From positions 1-40,521 of the forward strand of contig NZ_QAYE01000015.1 in the NCBI RefSeq assembly GCF_003053745.1: a stretch of DNA of 40,521 nucleotides. The letters run 5' to 3'. The stretch comes from Sphingomonas faeni. Its GTDB lineage: Bacteria; Pseudomonadota; Alphaproteobacteria; Sphingomonadales; Sphingomonadaceae. The position numbers and the translations under genes were made by a program. How positions within the stretch are numbered: position 1 is the first letter of the stretch; every line of letters starts with the position of its first letter. Below, in pieces: positions 7,780 to 16,853 of this stretch. Under the pieces are notes generated by a model. The model was not told the DNA's origin, searched no databases, and was given only the letters and a program-made list of their open reading frames with translations.

Positions 7780-8412
7780 TCAGCGCTCCTTGCGACGTGT
7801 CGGAAATACCGGCCCGCGTACTGTCATCTTGTTGGGATCATAGGGCTTCTGCAGCGCAACAATCTCGTCGTAGCTACCGCGAAGCCAGGTATCGACATCT
7901 TCGGGCGCTAGGATCGTAATCATGGCTTTAGGATGGATCTGGGCGACGAGCGTGTTGGGATCACACGTCACCATCGTGAAGCCGTTGCCTTCCGTGGTCC
8001 GTTGCCAGAAACCAGCAACAGCAAACACCGGCTCGTCGGTGACGCTGAACCACATCTCCCCTTTCAGGGGTGGCTTCCCGTCGCCCAGGTCGTGCTTTTC
8101 CGGTGTGAACTCACAGAACTCCGTTAGCGGGACAAGGCAACGGTTTTCGGGCTTCTCCGCCAGTTTGCGCCACTGAGGCAGTCCGAGTTTGCGCACGTTG
8201 GTCATCGGCCAAGCCGCCTGTCCACCGAGAACGTCCCAGGACATCACGTCCCAGGCACGCTCTCCGTCCTGTTCGCGGACGATGTAGTTCCTGCTCTTGG
8301 GACGTAGTTCGCGAGGATCGAAACGATTGTCGCGTGGCCGCTCGCTGAACAGCTTCGCGGCCGATTCCCAGTGGGTTTCTGGTTCACTCAGCATCCGAGC
8401 ACGGTTACACAT
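7780..8412 (-). CDS. SRAP (YedK/HMCES-like) DNA-protein crosslink protein
   Basis: SRAP proteins form a stable thiazolidine crosslink with abasic sites in single-stranded DNA through Cys2, shielding them from breakage. The frame from the ATG at 8412 gives Met-Cys, with the catalytic Cys2 exposed after Met removal, which decides the start. Other active-site positions match YedK: Asn72 in TNVRKL, Glu101 in TEFCEF, and His160 in IHPKAM. The 210-residue length is normal. The opening MCNRAR differs from the usual MCGRY and marks a proteobacterial subgroup. A 45-residue gene lies 10 bp upstream on the same strand. SRAP genes are often carried by mobile elements. Confidence 0.92.
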   Translation of the reverse strand: MCNRARMLSEPETHWESAAKLFSERPRDNRFDPRELRPKSRNYIVREQDGERAWDVMSWDVLGGQAAWPMTNVRKLGLPQWRKLAEKPENRCLVPLTEFCEFTPEKHDLGDGKPPLKGEMWFSVTDEPVFAVAGFWQRTTEGNGFTMVTCDPNTLVAQIHPKAMITILAPEDVDTWLRGSYDEIVALQKPYDPNKMTVRGPVFPTRRKER

Positions 8413-8422
8413 GGCGGCAGCC

Positions 8423-8560
8423 CTAGTTGTCGATCGCCTGGTCCCGGAGTGCAGCAGCAAGCCGAGCCAAGAGATCAAGAACGTGCTCGTCGGTCTCACC
8501 TTCTGAAAAAGCCTCGACGATCTGCGCCGCCTGCTCGAAATTGCCGTTCTGATTAGCCAT
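8423..8560 (-). CDS. Small acidic protein ahead of SRAP gene, 45 aa
   Basis: A short open frame (start ATG 8560, stop 8423-8425) encodes a helical acidic peptide with leucine/alanine repeats (VLDLLARLAAALRDQ). It ends 10 bp before the SRAP start on the same strand, so the two would be translated together. I see no named family and no strong ribosome site. Support is the tight spacing and the amphipathic, codon-consistent sequence. Confidence 0.45.
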   Translation of the reverse strand: MANQNGNFEQAAQIVEAFSEGETDEHVLDLLARLAAALRDQAIDN

Positions 8561-8622
8561 CCGGTTACGATGCCTGACCAGCCGCTGATCGGCAATAAGC
8601 CGCTTGCGTCGCCATCGAGCGA

Positions 8623-9390
8623 CTACGTGTTACGTTGCCGCTTTCTCGGATTATTGCGTGGTTTACCCGTTTCGCGGTCCAAGAACATGTTCACCGCAAT
8701 GCTCATCGCGTTTTCGATTTTTGAGATTTCGATCGGCTCGAAATTCCAGGCCCAGAGCGGGTTGGCCTTGTTCGCAATCGCGACTGCAGGAAAAGCGGGA
8801 ACGGAATGAGGGTTCAGCTTCATGGTGAACTCCACCCCAAAAAGGTGAAACGACCATGTGTTGTCGCCAAATCCGTATCCTTTGGCGGGTTCAAACATCA
8901 ATTCGTGAAGCGGCTCCCCTTGGCTGACGATGATCTTTCGAGCAACGATCAAAGGTGGATCGTAGCTATGGGAATCTTCAAATAAGAAACTGCGCAGACG
9001 CGGTTCCGCCAAACCAAGGGCAAGATTTCCGTGGTCCCGCTTCACTTGTGAAACCCCACGACGCCATATGCAGGCGGCAATGAACCTGACGAGGAGGTCA
9101 GGCCGCGGGTTCGGGACCTCCCACATGTTACCCTGAAATATGGCCCTACCGTTGCTGTGAAATGTTCTGACGAACTCGATGCCATAGGCGTCGCAAGCAT
9201 TGAGCCTGTCTTCATGCAGCCGGCACAGGATCGTCTTATCAAATAGGCCCTTGGCTTGGTACTTGACACCAGGCGCGTAAGCGCTGGCTTCGTATCCATG
9301 TTGCCCATCTCCCGCGATGTCTCGGTAGAAAGCCCGGGGAACGATGTGGGATTCAACGGTGTGCGGGTCGCCGCAAATCAGGCAGGCCAT
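8623..9390 (-). CDS. Putative HNH-like zinc protein, 255 aa
   Basis: No confident family. The N-terminus carries CLIC (Cys3, Cys6), then TVESHIVPRAFYRD (a His-Ile-Val-Pro block as in HNH endonucleases), then CRLHEDRLNACD (near residues 56-67). Together these resemble a treble-clef/HNH zinc site. The remaining 190 residues look like a mixed alpha/beta domain with many aromatics and no membrane segment. The start is the ATG at 9390, with GGAG about 8 bases upstream on the minus strand. The segment is more AT-rich than its neighbours, which suggests separate acquisition. Nuclease activity is only suggested by the Cys/His pattern. Confidence 0.55.
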   Translation of the reverse strand: MACLICGDPHTVESHIVPRAFYRDIAGDGQHGYEASAYAPGVKYQAKGLFDKTILCRLHEDRLNACDAYGIEFVRTFHSNGRAIFQGNMWEVPNPRPDLLVRFIAACIWRRGVSQVKRDHGNLALGLAEPRLRSFLFEDSHSYDPPLIVARKIIVSQGEPLHELMFEPAKGYGFGDNTWSFHLFGVEFTMKLNPHSVPAFPAVAIANKANPLWAWNFEPIEISKIENAMSIAVNMFLDRETGKPRNNPRKRQRNT

Positions 9391-9469
9391 GGAGGCTCCA
9401 GCTAACGGATATTCTGTCGACTGCTATGACGCGTGGCTACGCCTGAACAGGCAAATAGCTGATCACGCG

Positions 9470-9757
9470 TCAAGTTGGCGTGGTGTCCTCATAACAGCCT
9501 GCACGGCGCAACTGGCGGACGATCCCGTTGAACGCAGCGGTCACGCCCTGCGCCCTGCCGATCTCGTTTTCCTGCCGGGCGGCATCCCAGTAGAGTTCGA
9601 GCGGCCAGCGTTCCGGGCAGTGCGGCAGCAGACAGCGCAGCGCCAACCGGATCTCGACGACGTCGACGCGTGCTTCCGAGCAGCGTGCGACCCCGCCACG
9701 CAAGATATGCACCGACAGCGCGATGATAACGCGTTGATGGCGGACGAGCTTTGCCAT
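9470..9757 (-). CDS. Hypothetical protein downstream of dnaE2
   Basis: A 95-residue product with an Arg/Leu-rich core (VDVVEIRLALRCLLPHCPERWPLE) and no recognisable domain. Its ATG overlaps the dnaE2 stop by one base (TGATG), so it is translationally coupled to the polymerase remnant and was probably part of the original dnaE2 transcription unit. With the 5' part of dnaE2 gone, the native promoter is presumably lost too. Confidence 0.55.
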   Translation of the reverse strand: MAKLVRHQRVIIALSVHILRGGVARCSEARVDVVEIRLALRCLLPHCPERWPLELYWDAARQENEIGRAQGVTAAFNGIVRQLRRAGCYEDTTPT

Positions 9758-11340
9758 CAGTGAAAATCGTGAGATTTGAACTTCACGACGGCTTCCGCAT
9801 CCATGCCGTCCGCATGGGGCGGCCAGTAACAGTTGCGCGGACCCGGGCTCCAGCCTTTGTCGCCGCGGTCGGGGGAGCCAGCATGTTTCGCACCGTCACC
9901 GCGGCCGGTCCGGTGCGGGAACGACATCTCGCCGACCCGGTGCAGCAGATCGCCGTGGTCGATGATCCGATCGCAGATGACGTGGATGACCTCGCCCTCC
10001 TTCTGCACTCTGCCCTTCATGCCGATCATCGAGGCGGACATCACGGTGCGGCGCTGGCGCTCGAACCGATCGGGCCACAGGATGCCGTTGGCGATCCCGG
10101 TCTCGTCTTCGATCGTGATGAACAGCACGCCCTTGGCAGACCCCGGTTTTTGGCGAACGAGTATGATGCCGGCCACCTCGACATGCCGTCCGTCGCGAAT
10201 GGTCGCCAGGTCCGCGCATTTGGTCACGCCCCGCCTGGCCAGCTCATCGCGCACGAAAGCCAGCGGATGCGCGCGAAGCGAAAGCTGCAGCGCACGGTAG
10301 TCCTCGATGACTTCACGACCGTCGGTCAGTGGGCGCAGCGCGACCTCGGGCTCGATCCCTTCCGCGCTGACTGCCTGATCCGCGCGATCGGCCGCAGCAA
10401 ACAGCGGCAACGGCGCTTCGCCGAGCCCCCTCACCTTCCACAAGCCCTGCCGACGATCGGCGCCGAAGCTATGAAAGGCGTCGCCGTCGGCTAGCTTCTC
10501 GATCACCGCGCGCTGCACGCCCGATCGCCGCCATACGTCTTCGACGCTCTCGAACGCGGTCAGCTCGCGCGCACCGACGATCTTGGCGCCGTCCGCGTTG
10601 GACAGGCCGCGGATCTGCCGGAGCCCCAGCCGTACGGCGAGGTACCGCCCGCCATATTGCTCCAGCGTGCAGTCCCAGCGGCTGGCGTTGACGCAAGGGG
10701 GGCGAACCACGACGCCGTGCTCGCGCGCATCGCGCACGATCTGGGCGGGCGCGTAGAAGCCCATCGGCTGCGCGTTCATAAGGCTCGCGCAGAACACGTC
10801 CGGGTGATGATGCTTCACCCACGACGAGGCGTAGGAGATCTTGGCGAACGAGGCGGCGTGGCTCTCGGGGAAGCCGTAGGAGCCGAAACCCTCGAGCTGG
10901 CGAAAGGTGCGCTCGGCAAACTCACGTGGATAGCCGCGCTCGACCATGCCCCCGATGAGCTTTTCGCTGAAGTGCGACACGCCGCCTGTAAATTTGAACG
11001 TCGCCATGGCGCGGCGCAGCTGATCGGCTTCGGCCGGCGTGAACCCGGCGCCGACGATCGCGACCTTCATCGCCTGCTCCTGGAACAGCGGCACGCCGAG
11101 CGTCTTCTCCAGCACCGCGCGTAGCTCGGGCCTTGGGTATTCCGGCTTCTCCAAGCCTTCGCGCCGGCGCAGATAGGGATGGACCATGTCGCCCTGGATC
11201 GGTCCCGGCCGCACGATCGCGACCTGGATGACGAGGTCGTAGAATCTCCGCGGCTTCATGCGCGGGAGCATCGACATCTGCGCGCGGCTTTCGATCTGGA
11301 AGGTGCCGAGCGTGTCTGCCTTCGAAATCATCGCATAGCG
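9757..11340 (-). pseudogene. dnaE2: dnaE2 C-terminal half (error-prone polymerase)
   Basis: DnaE2 is the mutagenic C-family polymerase of the ImuA-ImuB-DnaE2 translesion cassette and is normally about 1,050-1,150 residues. Only about 525 remain, starting inside the conserved AMISKADTLGTFQIESRAQM block. The fragment keeps the late fingers region (RPGPIQGDMVHPYLRRR; GFGSYGFPESHAASFA), helix-hairpin-helix and the OB-fold (VEVAGIILVRQKPGSAKG). The PHP domain and palm with all catalytic aspartates are missing, so it cannot polymerise. Homology ends at about 11337-11345, right where the AT-rich hsd island approaches. imuA and imuB are not in the window. Confidence 0.9.
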
Positions 11341-11457
11341 GCGCCTACGAGAGTTTTACGGCTGCACGAAACCGATCGCGGCTTAGCACCGCGCAAGCGT
11401 AAGGCGAACGAATGCGCCCTCCTGGCATCGCAAAACTCACTTCCCTGTCATGACGCC

Positions 11458-12303
11458 CTAAGCAGCTGCTGCCTCTTCTACCCGCTCAATCATCCAATCC
11501 AGCGCGTTCGCTCGTAAGCAGGCCCGTGCAGTGGCGGCGTAAGCCGAGTGTGGACTAGCCAGCAAACTAAGCTTTCCTGCAAGGCGTTCTACCCTCAGGT
11601 GATCCAAGTCGGTGCAGGAGTCATAATCTTCAGGACAAGCTAAGTGATATTCCTCGATCAGTGCTGAAACCTCACGCCACTTCTTCTTTCGGGCGGCGAT
11701 TAACCGAGGACTATCTAAATATAAATAATGGACGGTGGTCTCCACCCGCTTTTTGATGATAGCATTCCTAGGGTCCGCAGGCGCTGGTATTCCTTCTTCA
11801 TCAAACGTCATTAGCTTGGGGTCGTTCTTATTGGTTGGATCTAGCAACAAGACAATCTCACCAGCTGTGCTCCGCTGAGCCCACGTGGCTCGAACTGATC
11901 CCGCGGACAACGGAAAGTAATCCCATTTGCCGCGTGTGACGCCTTTCCCGTCCTTGTGAGGCGAGTTCGGGTAGCTTCCAGCAATACGATAATTTTTCCA
12001 GTCGAAGGCCAGCCACATATAACCGTCGTGTGGTGTCCTATCCGCATCAAGTGCTCGCGATTTGGGACGAAAGTGGTCCACGTGCCAGTCGGAGACTGCA
12101 TCGGGTGCCTCGGAATACCAGCACTTGTTATGGGACATGGCAAGTAGCTGATCTTTGATGATACCCCAAACACCCTGCTTTTTACCTATGTAACTGACCC
12201 GCTCTGTCTTGGTCGATATACCTTCTAATTCGGCCTGATATGCGGCTACCGTATCGAGCCAATCGACAGGTATCTTTGCAACATCCTGATAGATATAGAT
12301 CAC
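11458..12303 (-). CDS. HNH nuclease of an HsdMS-ATPase operon (PtuB-like)
   Basis: A 281-residue HNH-fold protein, the last gene of the four-gene island operon. The catalytic core shows KCWYSE (Cys61; Ser64 stands where a second zinc Cys often is), DWHVDHFRPKSRA (His74, Asp76, His77), DWKNY (Asn104) and SPHKDGKG (His116). This resembles PtuB-type HNH nucleases and the TIGR02646-like group, which often sit beside an AAA ATPase. Its ATG overlaps the ATPase stop by four bases (ATGA). I infer it is the DNA-cutting effector of the system, filling the place of the missing HsdR. That functional role is not shown by the sequence alone. Confidence 0.75.
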   Translation of the reverse strand: MIYIYQDVAKIPVDWLDTVAAYQAELEGISTKTERVSYIGKKQGVWGIIKDQLLAMSHNKCWYSEAPDAVSDWHVDHFRPKSRALDADRTPHDGYMWLAFDWKNYRIAGSYPNSPHKDGKGVTRGKWDYFPLSAGSVRATWAQRSTAGEIVLLLDPTNKNDPKLMTFDEEGIPAPADPRNAIIKKRVETTVHYLYLDSPRLIAARKKKWREVSALIEEYHLACPEDYDSCTDLDHLRVERLAGKLSLLASPHSAYAATARACLRANALDWMIERVEEAAAA

Positions 12304-13874
12304 TGATGAGCTCCCCGTCTATCGAGCAGACGCGAGAGGATCTTCCGGGCGACCTGATTTCGCTGATCAATTGCTTCAGGCGACAAAGCTACACGACCCT
12401 CAACCTTAAGAGCGGTAAACGCCTTTAAGAAAAGTTCGTACTCTGGCTCACGGTCTTCAATAACAAATCCGAGTCGCTTGAGCCGCTCACTCAGATCTAA
12501 AAGTCTGAACTCCTGCTTTTTTGAGCGGCTCTCTAACCGTAGCAGAGCGTTTCGTTCATCAAGATCAGATTGTGTAGCGGGATCTAGCGTCGTTGGAAGT
12601 CCGAATATCTGAGTTAAGATACTCGTAAACCCTAGGCCGCGTGGATCAACCTCCGGAGGCCGAATATTGACGCTACCATCATCAATCCGAGAAAAGACCT
12701 GTACTTGTGAAGCTTGTAAACTGCCAATTGTCAGGGGGTCATGCGTTGTAAGTATGATGTGGCTTTCGCCACGCCGGGCGACCTCATCGACCAGCTGCAA
12801 GTATCCCCATTTCCAGTTGGGATTAAGGTGGGTGTCTGGCTCGTCAAGAAGGAAAAGGCTCTCATCCTGGCTAGTAAAGCGCATCAGGCCTAAAACACTT
12901 AATAGCTGCTTTTCACCGTCGCTTATTTCATGAAATGGGATTTCCCCTTCGACCTTCTCCTTATTGACCCAAATTCGAACCTCCCGAACGAGATCGGAGA
13001 TATCGAGGGTTTCAAGAAGAGCAAAGAATGTCCGTTCATCGCCGAACGACTTAGCGACCTCGTTAAGCGTAGCAAGGTCCTTGATGTAGATGTATATCTG
13101 CTCTTCGTTACTCGGCTTGGCGCGGTAATCGTCCTGCTCTGGACTAGAGTCTTCAATAGGAGAGAGTGCGTGAACCCATAGCTTGTCTAAAAGCGTTCTT
13201 ACCAAGCCAGACGAATTCCAGAATGTCTGCTGACCGGAACGCGCTCGAGCTTTTCCCGCCTTCTCCGCCCACCGCGGGCGACGAAGAATTATTAAAGCGC
13301 TATCGAAGCCCACAATTCCCATATTCTTCCGGAGGAAGGTAGTGGCTGAGTCCGAACCAAATGCAAAGTAACTGAGAAGGGCGAGCTGACCATAGGAGGG
13401 GCGACAATAGAACAACCTGCGTAGATTAACATCATGAATGTCCGCGGACGTCGACTGCGTCGATATAACCTTCTTGTAGTAACGAAGCTGATGCTTATCA
13501 AAAATTTGCTCTAACCTCCGGCTAGATCCGGAGTAATATCCGAATACGTTCGCTGGTAAGTAGAAAGACTTTCCCTCTCTAAAGGCAGCGCGCGATATAT
13601 TGGCGCCATCTATACTGATTTTCGGCGCTTTGCCCACGCCCTTCGCATCAACTACGACGTCAAACGAGTGGCAGCGGTAAGCGATGGAATACCCGAACGA
13701 TGAAGTTACACCGAGGTCTAGATCTCGGAATATTGTGGCTAAGGCCTCGATAACATTCGACTTACCTGTACCGTTCTCGCCGACAAGGACAGTTGAGAGC
13801 TCTTTCTCGTCAAAGTCGATCCGCACATCAACGAGGTTTTTGAAGCCATATACTTCAAGCCAATCAATGCGCAT
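12300..13874 (-). CDS. AAA/ABC-type ATPase (PtuA-like), 524 aa
   Basis: SMC/OLD-like ATPase of the kind found in Septu (PtuA), Gabija-like and retron effector pairs. It has Walker A GENGTGKS at residues 32-39, an ABC signature ISDGEKQ at 317-323, Walker B LFLLDEPD at 340-347 and an H-loop TTHDP with His378. The middle section between Walker A and signature is about 280 residues of helical insert. No TOPRIM domain is seen, so it is not an OLD nuclease itself. Its start lies 11 bp inside the end of hsdS and its stop overlaps the HNH gene, placing it as the third gene in a fully coupled operon. It probably senses DNA or the HsdMS complex and controls the HNH partner (inference). Confidence 0.85.
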   Translation of the reverse strand: MRIDWLEVYGFKNLVDVRIDFDEKELSTVLVGENGTGKSNVIEALATIFRDLDLGVTSSFGYSIAYRCHSFDVVVDAKGVGKAPKISIDGANISRAAFREGKSFYLPANVFGYYSGSSRRLEQIFDKHQLRYYKKVISTQSTSADIHDVNLRRLFYCRPSYGQLALLSYFAFGSDSATTFLRKNMGIVGFDSALIILRRPRWAEKAGKARARSGQQTFWNSSGLVRTLLDKLWVHALSPIEDSSPEQDDYRAKPSNEEQIYIYIKDLATLNEVAKSFGDERTFFALLETLDISDLVREVRIWVNKEKVEGEIPFHEISDGEKQLLSVLGLMRFTSQDESLFLLDEPDTHLNPNWKWGYLQLVDEVARRGESHIILTTHDPLTIGSLQASQVQVFSRIDDGSVNIRPPEVDPRGLGFTSILTQIFGLPTTLDPATQSDLDERNALLRLESRSKKQEFRLLDLSERLKRLGFVIEDREPEYELFLKAFTALKVEGRVALSPEAIDQRNQVARKILSRLLDRRGAHQ

Positions 13875-15435
13875 GGTTTGCTACCAGTAGCTCGGGTGAC
13901 TTGCCGACCGCCACCTGTCCCAACGATATCTCCTGGCGCAACTGCTTATAGAACTCGTCGATCATGAGGCCGCTTTCGCGCCAAACCTCTTTTGCGGTGG
14001 GCGTCCCGCCGAGTGTCAAAATGGTGGTTTGGAGGTGATTTGATGACACGTCGACGCGCCTCTGTTCTGCCATTTGTTCGTTCCTTGGACCTTTTGATGA
14101 TCGTGGAGCGGAGGGGCGTGGTGCAGCCGCCGCCGACTTGATGGGCCGGTGCTTTTCCTTTTTCGCGGTCGTCAGGAGTTCCCGCAAATCGACGGGCGTG
14201 CTCCGCTGGGCATCGCTCGGGAAAAGCGTTCCCTTAAAAGCCCGATCGATAATAGACGGTCGGATACCTCCTAGTGTCGTTGCTGCGACCCCAATCTGCC
14301 GCTTCACGGCCTCGACGACTGTCATCGTTTTATCAACGAACTCGACTACCGATTTGTAATCGGCCTTGTGAGGCAGGGGAACCGGGAGAGCTCTGAGCGT
14401 GCTACCGCTTATTTTGGGCATGCTTCCAGACGTTCCGGTTGCGTTAGACCGTATGTAACGGCGCGCCGACGGACTATTGAGGTACCGCCATAAATATTCA
14501 CGAAGAACCGGGTCAGCAATACGCAAGCGCATCATGAGATCCGGGTATATGTACGTGCTCGTTGGTCCGTCAAAAATCGCCGCGGCACCAAGATATTCCA
14601 GACTGTTTGCACGCTGAACCAGAAGGTCGCCGGATCTCAGCCAAAAACGTGAGTTCTCGGGAGGTATCTCATAAACTCTTTTGACAGTTGCATCGTCAAG
14701 GCGAAGGGAGCCGGAGGTTGTCGCGCTTAGCTTAAGTGTGAGGGCTCCTGTTGCGTCTGGACCGGTTTTTGGAGACCAGCCGTTGACCGGCCCTTCGTCG
14801 ACGAGGTCCCCCAAAAGGCGGTATGCTCGTTTGTTGGCTGCCGTCCCGTCTCCGTCTCCAAACGCTATGTCAAGGCATGCACCTCTGTACTGCTCAACCG
14901 CACGAAGCGCACTATCGAGACTTACTGCGGTCGCAGCAATCTTAGTCTCGGCATTGGCTACTACCTCAGCGATGCGAACTTGCTCGTCTAGCGGAGCGAT
15001 GCGCACTTTCGTCTTCAACAGAACGGACTTTGTTATGTGTCGGAGGCCGACGCCACCGTGCGCTTGTCCTATCAACTCTTCCAATGTCTGATTGATCGCT
15101 AATTTTAGAAAGCGAGGATCCAGCTTTGACTGATCAAACACCACACGGAAAATGTGTTGGTTCAGTACGGCCGGGGCACCGGTCCAAATATGTGCGCCAA
15201 ACGACGTGCCCGGCGTTCCGGACCAAGCAAACAATAGGTCGCCGTCGGCTACTTGATGCCGAGGGTCTACAAAACCATCAAAGTGATTATAGGAGGCGCT
15301 GACGTTATTAAGGTTTTGAATCCTAATTATAGGCTTGCCATCTTTGCCCCACTCGCTTGGTTTGAAAGCGCGGCCGTTAATGAACTCGCAAATGCTTCCC
15401 AGACTCGTCTCCGCCCAGTGATCGGTCGCGGTCAT
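13864..15435 (-). CDS. hsdS: Type I specificity subunit HsdS with extra C-terminal domain
   Basis: HsdS chooses the DNA target of a type I modification complex. The 523 residues contain two target-recognition domains (about 1-190 and 205-400). Each ends in a helical conserved region (LDEQVRIAEVVANAETKI and KSVVEFVDKTMTVVEAVKR) and the typical SIIDRAFKGTLF close. Beyond residue 410 there is an unusual tail. It is an Ala/Pro/Ser/Arg linker (about 430-460), then a compact helix-turn-helix-like block with LGGTPTAKEVWRESG and DEFYKQLRQEISLGQV. The start overlaps the hsdM stop by four bases. The tail may dock the downstream ATPase or HNH protein; that is inference. Confidence 0.88.
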   Translation of the reverse strand: MTATDHWAETSLGSICEFINGRAFKPSEWGKDGKPIIRIQNLNNVSASYNHFDGFVDPRHQVADGDLLFAWSGTPGTSFGAHIWTGAPAVLNQHIFRVVFDQSKLDPRFLKLAINQTLEELIGQAHGGVGLRHITKSVLLKTKVRIAPLDEQVRIAEVVANAETKIAATAVSLDSALRAVEQYRGACLDIAFGDGDGTAANKRAYRLLGDLVDEGPVNGWSPKTGPDATGALTLKLSATTSGSLRLDDATVKRVYEIPPENSRFWLRSGDLLVQRANSLEYLGAAAIFDGPTSTYIYPDLMMRLRIADPVLREYLWRYLNSPSARRYIRSNATGTSGSMPKISGSTLRALPVPLPHKADYKSVVEFVDKTMTVVEAVKRQIGVAATTLGGIRPSIIDRAFKGTLFPSDAQRSTPVDLRELLTTAKKEKHRPIKSAAAAPRPSAPRSSKGPRNEQMAEQRRVDVSSNHLQTTILTLGGTPTAKEVWRESGLMIDEFYKQLRQEISLGQVAVGKSPELLVANHAH

Positions 15436-16841
15436 TGAGCAGGCACTTTCGCATCCAGATCGTCGGCTAAAGACTCAAGCTGGCCCATCGCATCAACAAG
15501 CAACTGGTTTATGATTACGATCAGCTCTTCTGGTTCATGCACAACGGTCGGTGATGAGGCGTCTCGAAGCCAGCTAATATCGAGATTATTGTTCCGTGCC
15601 TCGATGTCCGCGCGTGAAAAATAGCGGAACCGTCCATCTTCACCCAGATCCTCCCGTGGGGACGCACCTAGTGGGTCACCACCAAAGCATCGCTCGAAAT
15701 CCGCTAGATGATCGGCTCTGAGCGGCTGTTTGCGACCTAAGGCAGGCATGTTCGACCGAAGGTCGTAGATCCAGGTGCCCTTCGTATTGCCCGTTTCAGT
15801 ATCACCCTTCGAGAAAAACAAAACGTTGGTCATGACGCTCTGGGCATAGAATATACCGACGGGAAGGCGGACGATCGTATGAAGGTTGCATCGGTCGAGG
15901 ATATCTTCCCGGACCTTACGCCCTACCCCTTCCTCAAAAAGAACGTTGTCTGGAAGGACAACTGCCGCTCGCCCCCCAGCCTTGAGTCCGAGATAGATAT
16001 GTTGAAGGAAGGCCAGTTGCTTATTCGCCGTTGGAAAACGGAAGTCTGTTCGCTGTTTGCGCGCGGTACCAGATCGACCGCCGAACGGCGGATTGGCTAA
16101 AATAACATCGGGAGGGGAAAGAGCAGCAGCGTCAGTTGTCAGTGCGTCACCCAGGACCATTTTGATATTAAGGCCATGAAGAAAGGCGTTCATTAGGCAA
16201 ATACGGAATGTACCCTTTTCTATTTCCATCCCCTCGAAGCGGATCGCCTTATCTACGGCGGGTGGCTTAGAACCCTGTCGCGTGACATATTCCTGCGCCG
16301 CAATTAAAAAACCGCCGCTACCCACAGCCGGATCCTGAATAAGCTCGCCGTGGCTAGGTGATACAAGCCGTACAATGGAGTCTATAAGCGCTCGTGGTGT
16401 GAAGTACTGCCCAGCTCCGGACCGTGAGTCTTGGGAGTTCCTCGCGATCAGACCTTCGTAGATATCGCCCATGGCGTCGGTTGAGATCGCCGACAAATCT
16501 AATTTGTCGATACCGTCGATCACCGCGCGCACGTTCTCACTGTGGGAGAAAACAGTGGTCGGAAATGCGTAAATCTTTCTTACCCGTTCGTCGGGTGCAT
16601 GACCGCCAAGAAATGTAAGCACGTCTCTATAGTGAGTAAGTAGATCGTCTCCATCATACTCAACTAAATCCTTCCATCGATAACCAACTGGGATCAACCG
16701 CTCGCTATCGTTTGTTGCAGCGATTCTTAAAAATAAAAGATATGTCAGCTCAGAAATATACTGGTGATAGCTAACACCATCGCCGCGGAGGATGTGGCAA
16801 AGACTCCAAATCCGTTGAACTATGTTTTCCTGAACGGCCAC
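15432..16841 (-). CDS. hsdM: Type I DNA methyltransferase HsdM
   Basis: N6-adenine methyltransferase of a type I system. It has an N-terminal helical HsdM domain. It then shows SGAGQYFTPR (141-150), the AdoMet site DPAVGSGGFL (170-179) and the catalytic NPPF (250-253). At 469 residues it is within family range. The start is a GTG at 16841 with AGGAG six bases upstream on the minus strand. It is the first gene of the hsdM-hsdS-ATPase-HNH operon, and no hsdR exists anywhere in the window. It presumably methylates host DNA at the HsdS target so that the downstream ATPase/HNH pair does not attack self (inference). Confidence 0.93.
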   Translation of the reverse strand: MAVQENIVQRIWSLCHILRGDGVSYHQYISELTYLLFLRIAATNDSERLIPVGYRWKDLVEYDGDDLLTHYRDVLTFLGGHAPDERVRKIYAFPTTVFSHSENVRAVIDGIDKLDLSAISTDAMGDIYEGLIARNSQDSRSGAGQYFTPRALIDSIVRLVSPSHGELIQDPAVGSGGFLIAAQEYVTRQGSKPPAVDKAIRFEGMEIEKGTFRICLMNAFLHGLNIKMVLGDALTTDAAALSPPDVILANPPFGGRSGTARKQRTDFRFPTANKQLAFLQHIYLGLKAGGRAAVVLPDNVLFEEGVGRKVREDILDRCNLHTIVRLPVGIFYAQSVMTNVLFFSKGDTETGNTKGTWIYDLRSNMPALGRKQPLRADHLADFERCFGGDPLGASPREDLGEDGRFRYFSRADIEARNNNLDISWLRDASSPTVVHEPEELIVIINQLLVDAMGQLESLADDLDAKVPAQ

Positions 16842-16853
16842 TTACAACTCCTA

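Noticed and set aside
9757..11331. DnaE2 as an intact polymerase
   Set aside because: Only the C-terminal half is present. The PHP domain and palm aspartates are missing, and imuA/imuB are absent from the window.
12300..13874. OLD-family nuclease
   Set aside because: The ATPase motifs fit, but no TOPRIM domain with its acidic residues follows the ATPase core.
11458..16841. A classical type I restriction-modification system
   Set aside because: No HsdR helicase-nuclease gene exists in the window. The ATPase is of the SMC/PtuA kind, not a DEAD-box motor, so the standard label does not fit.
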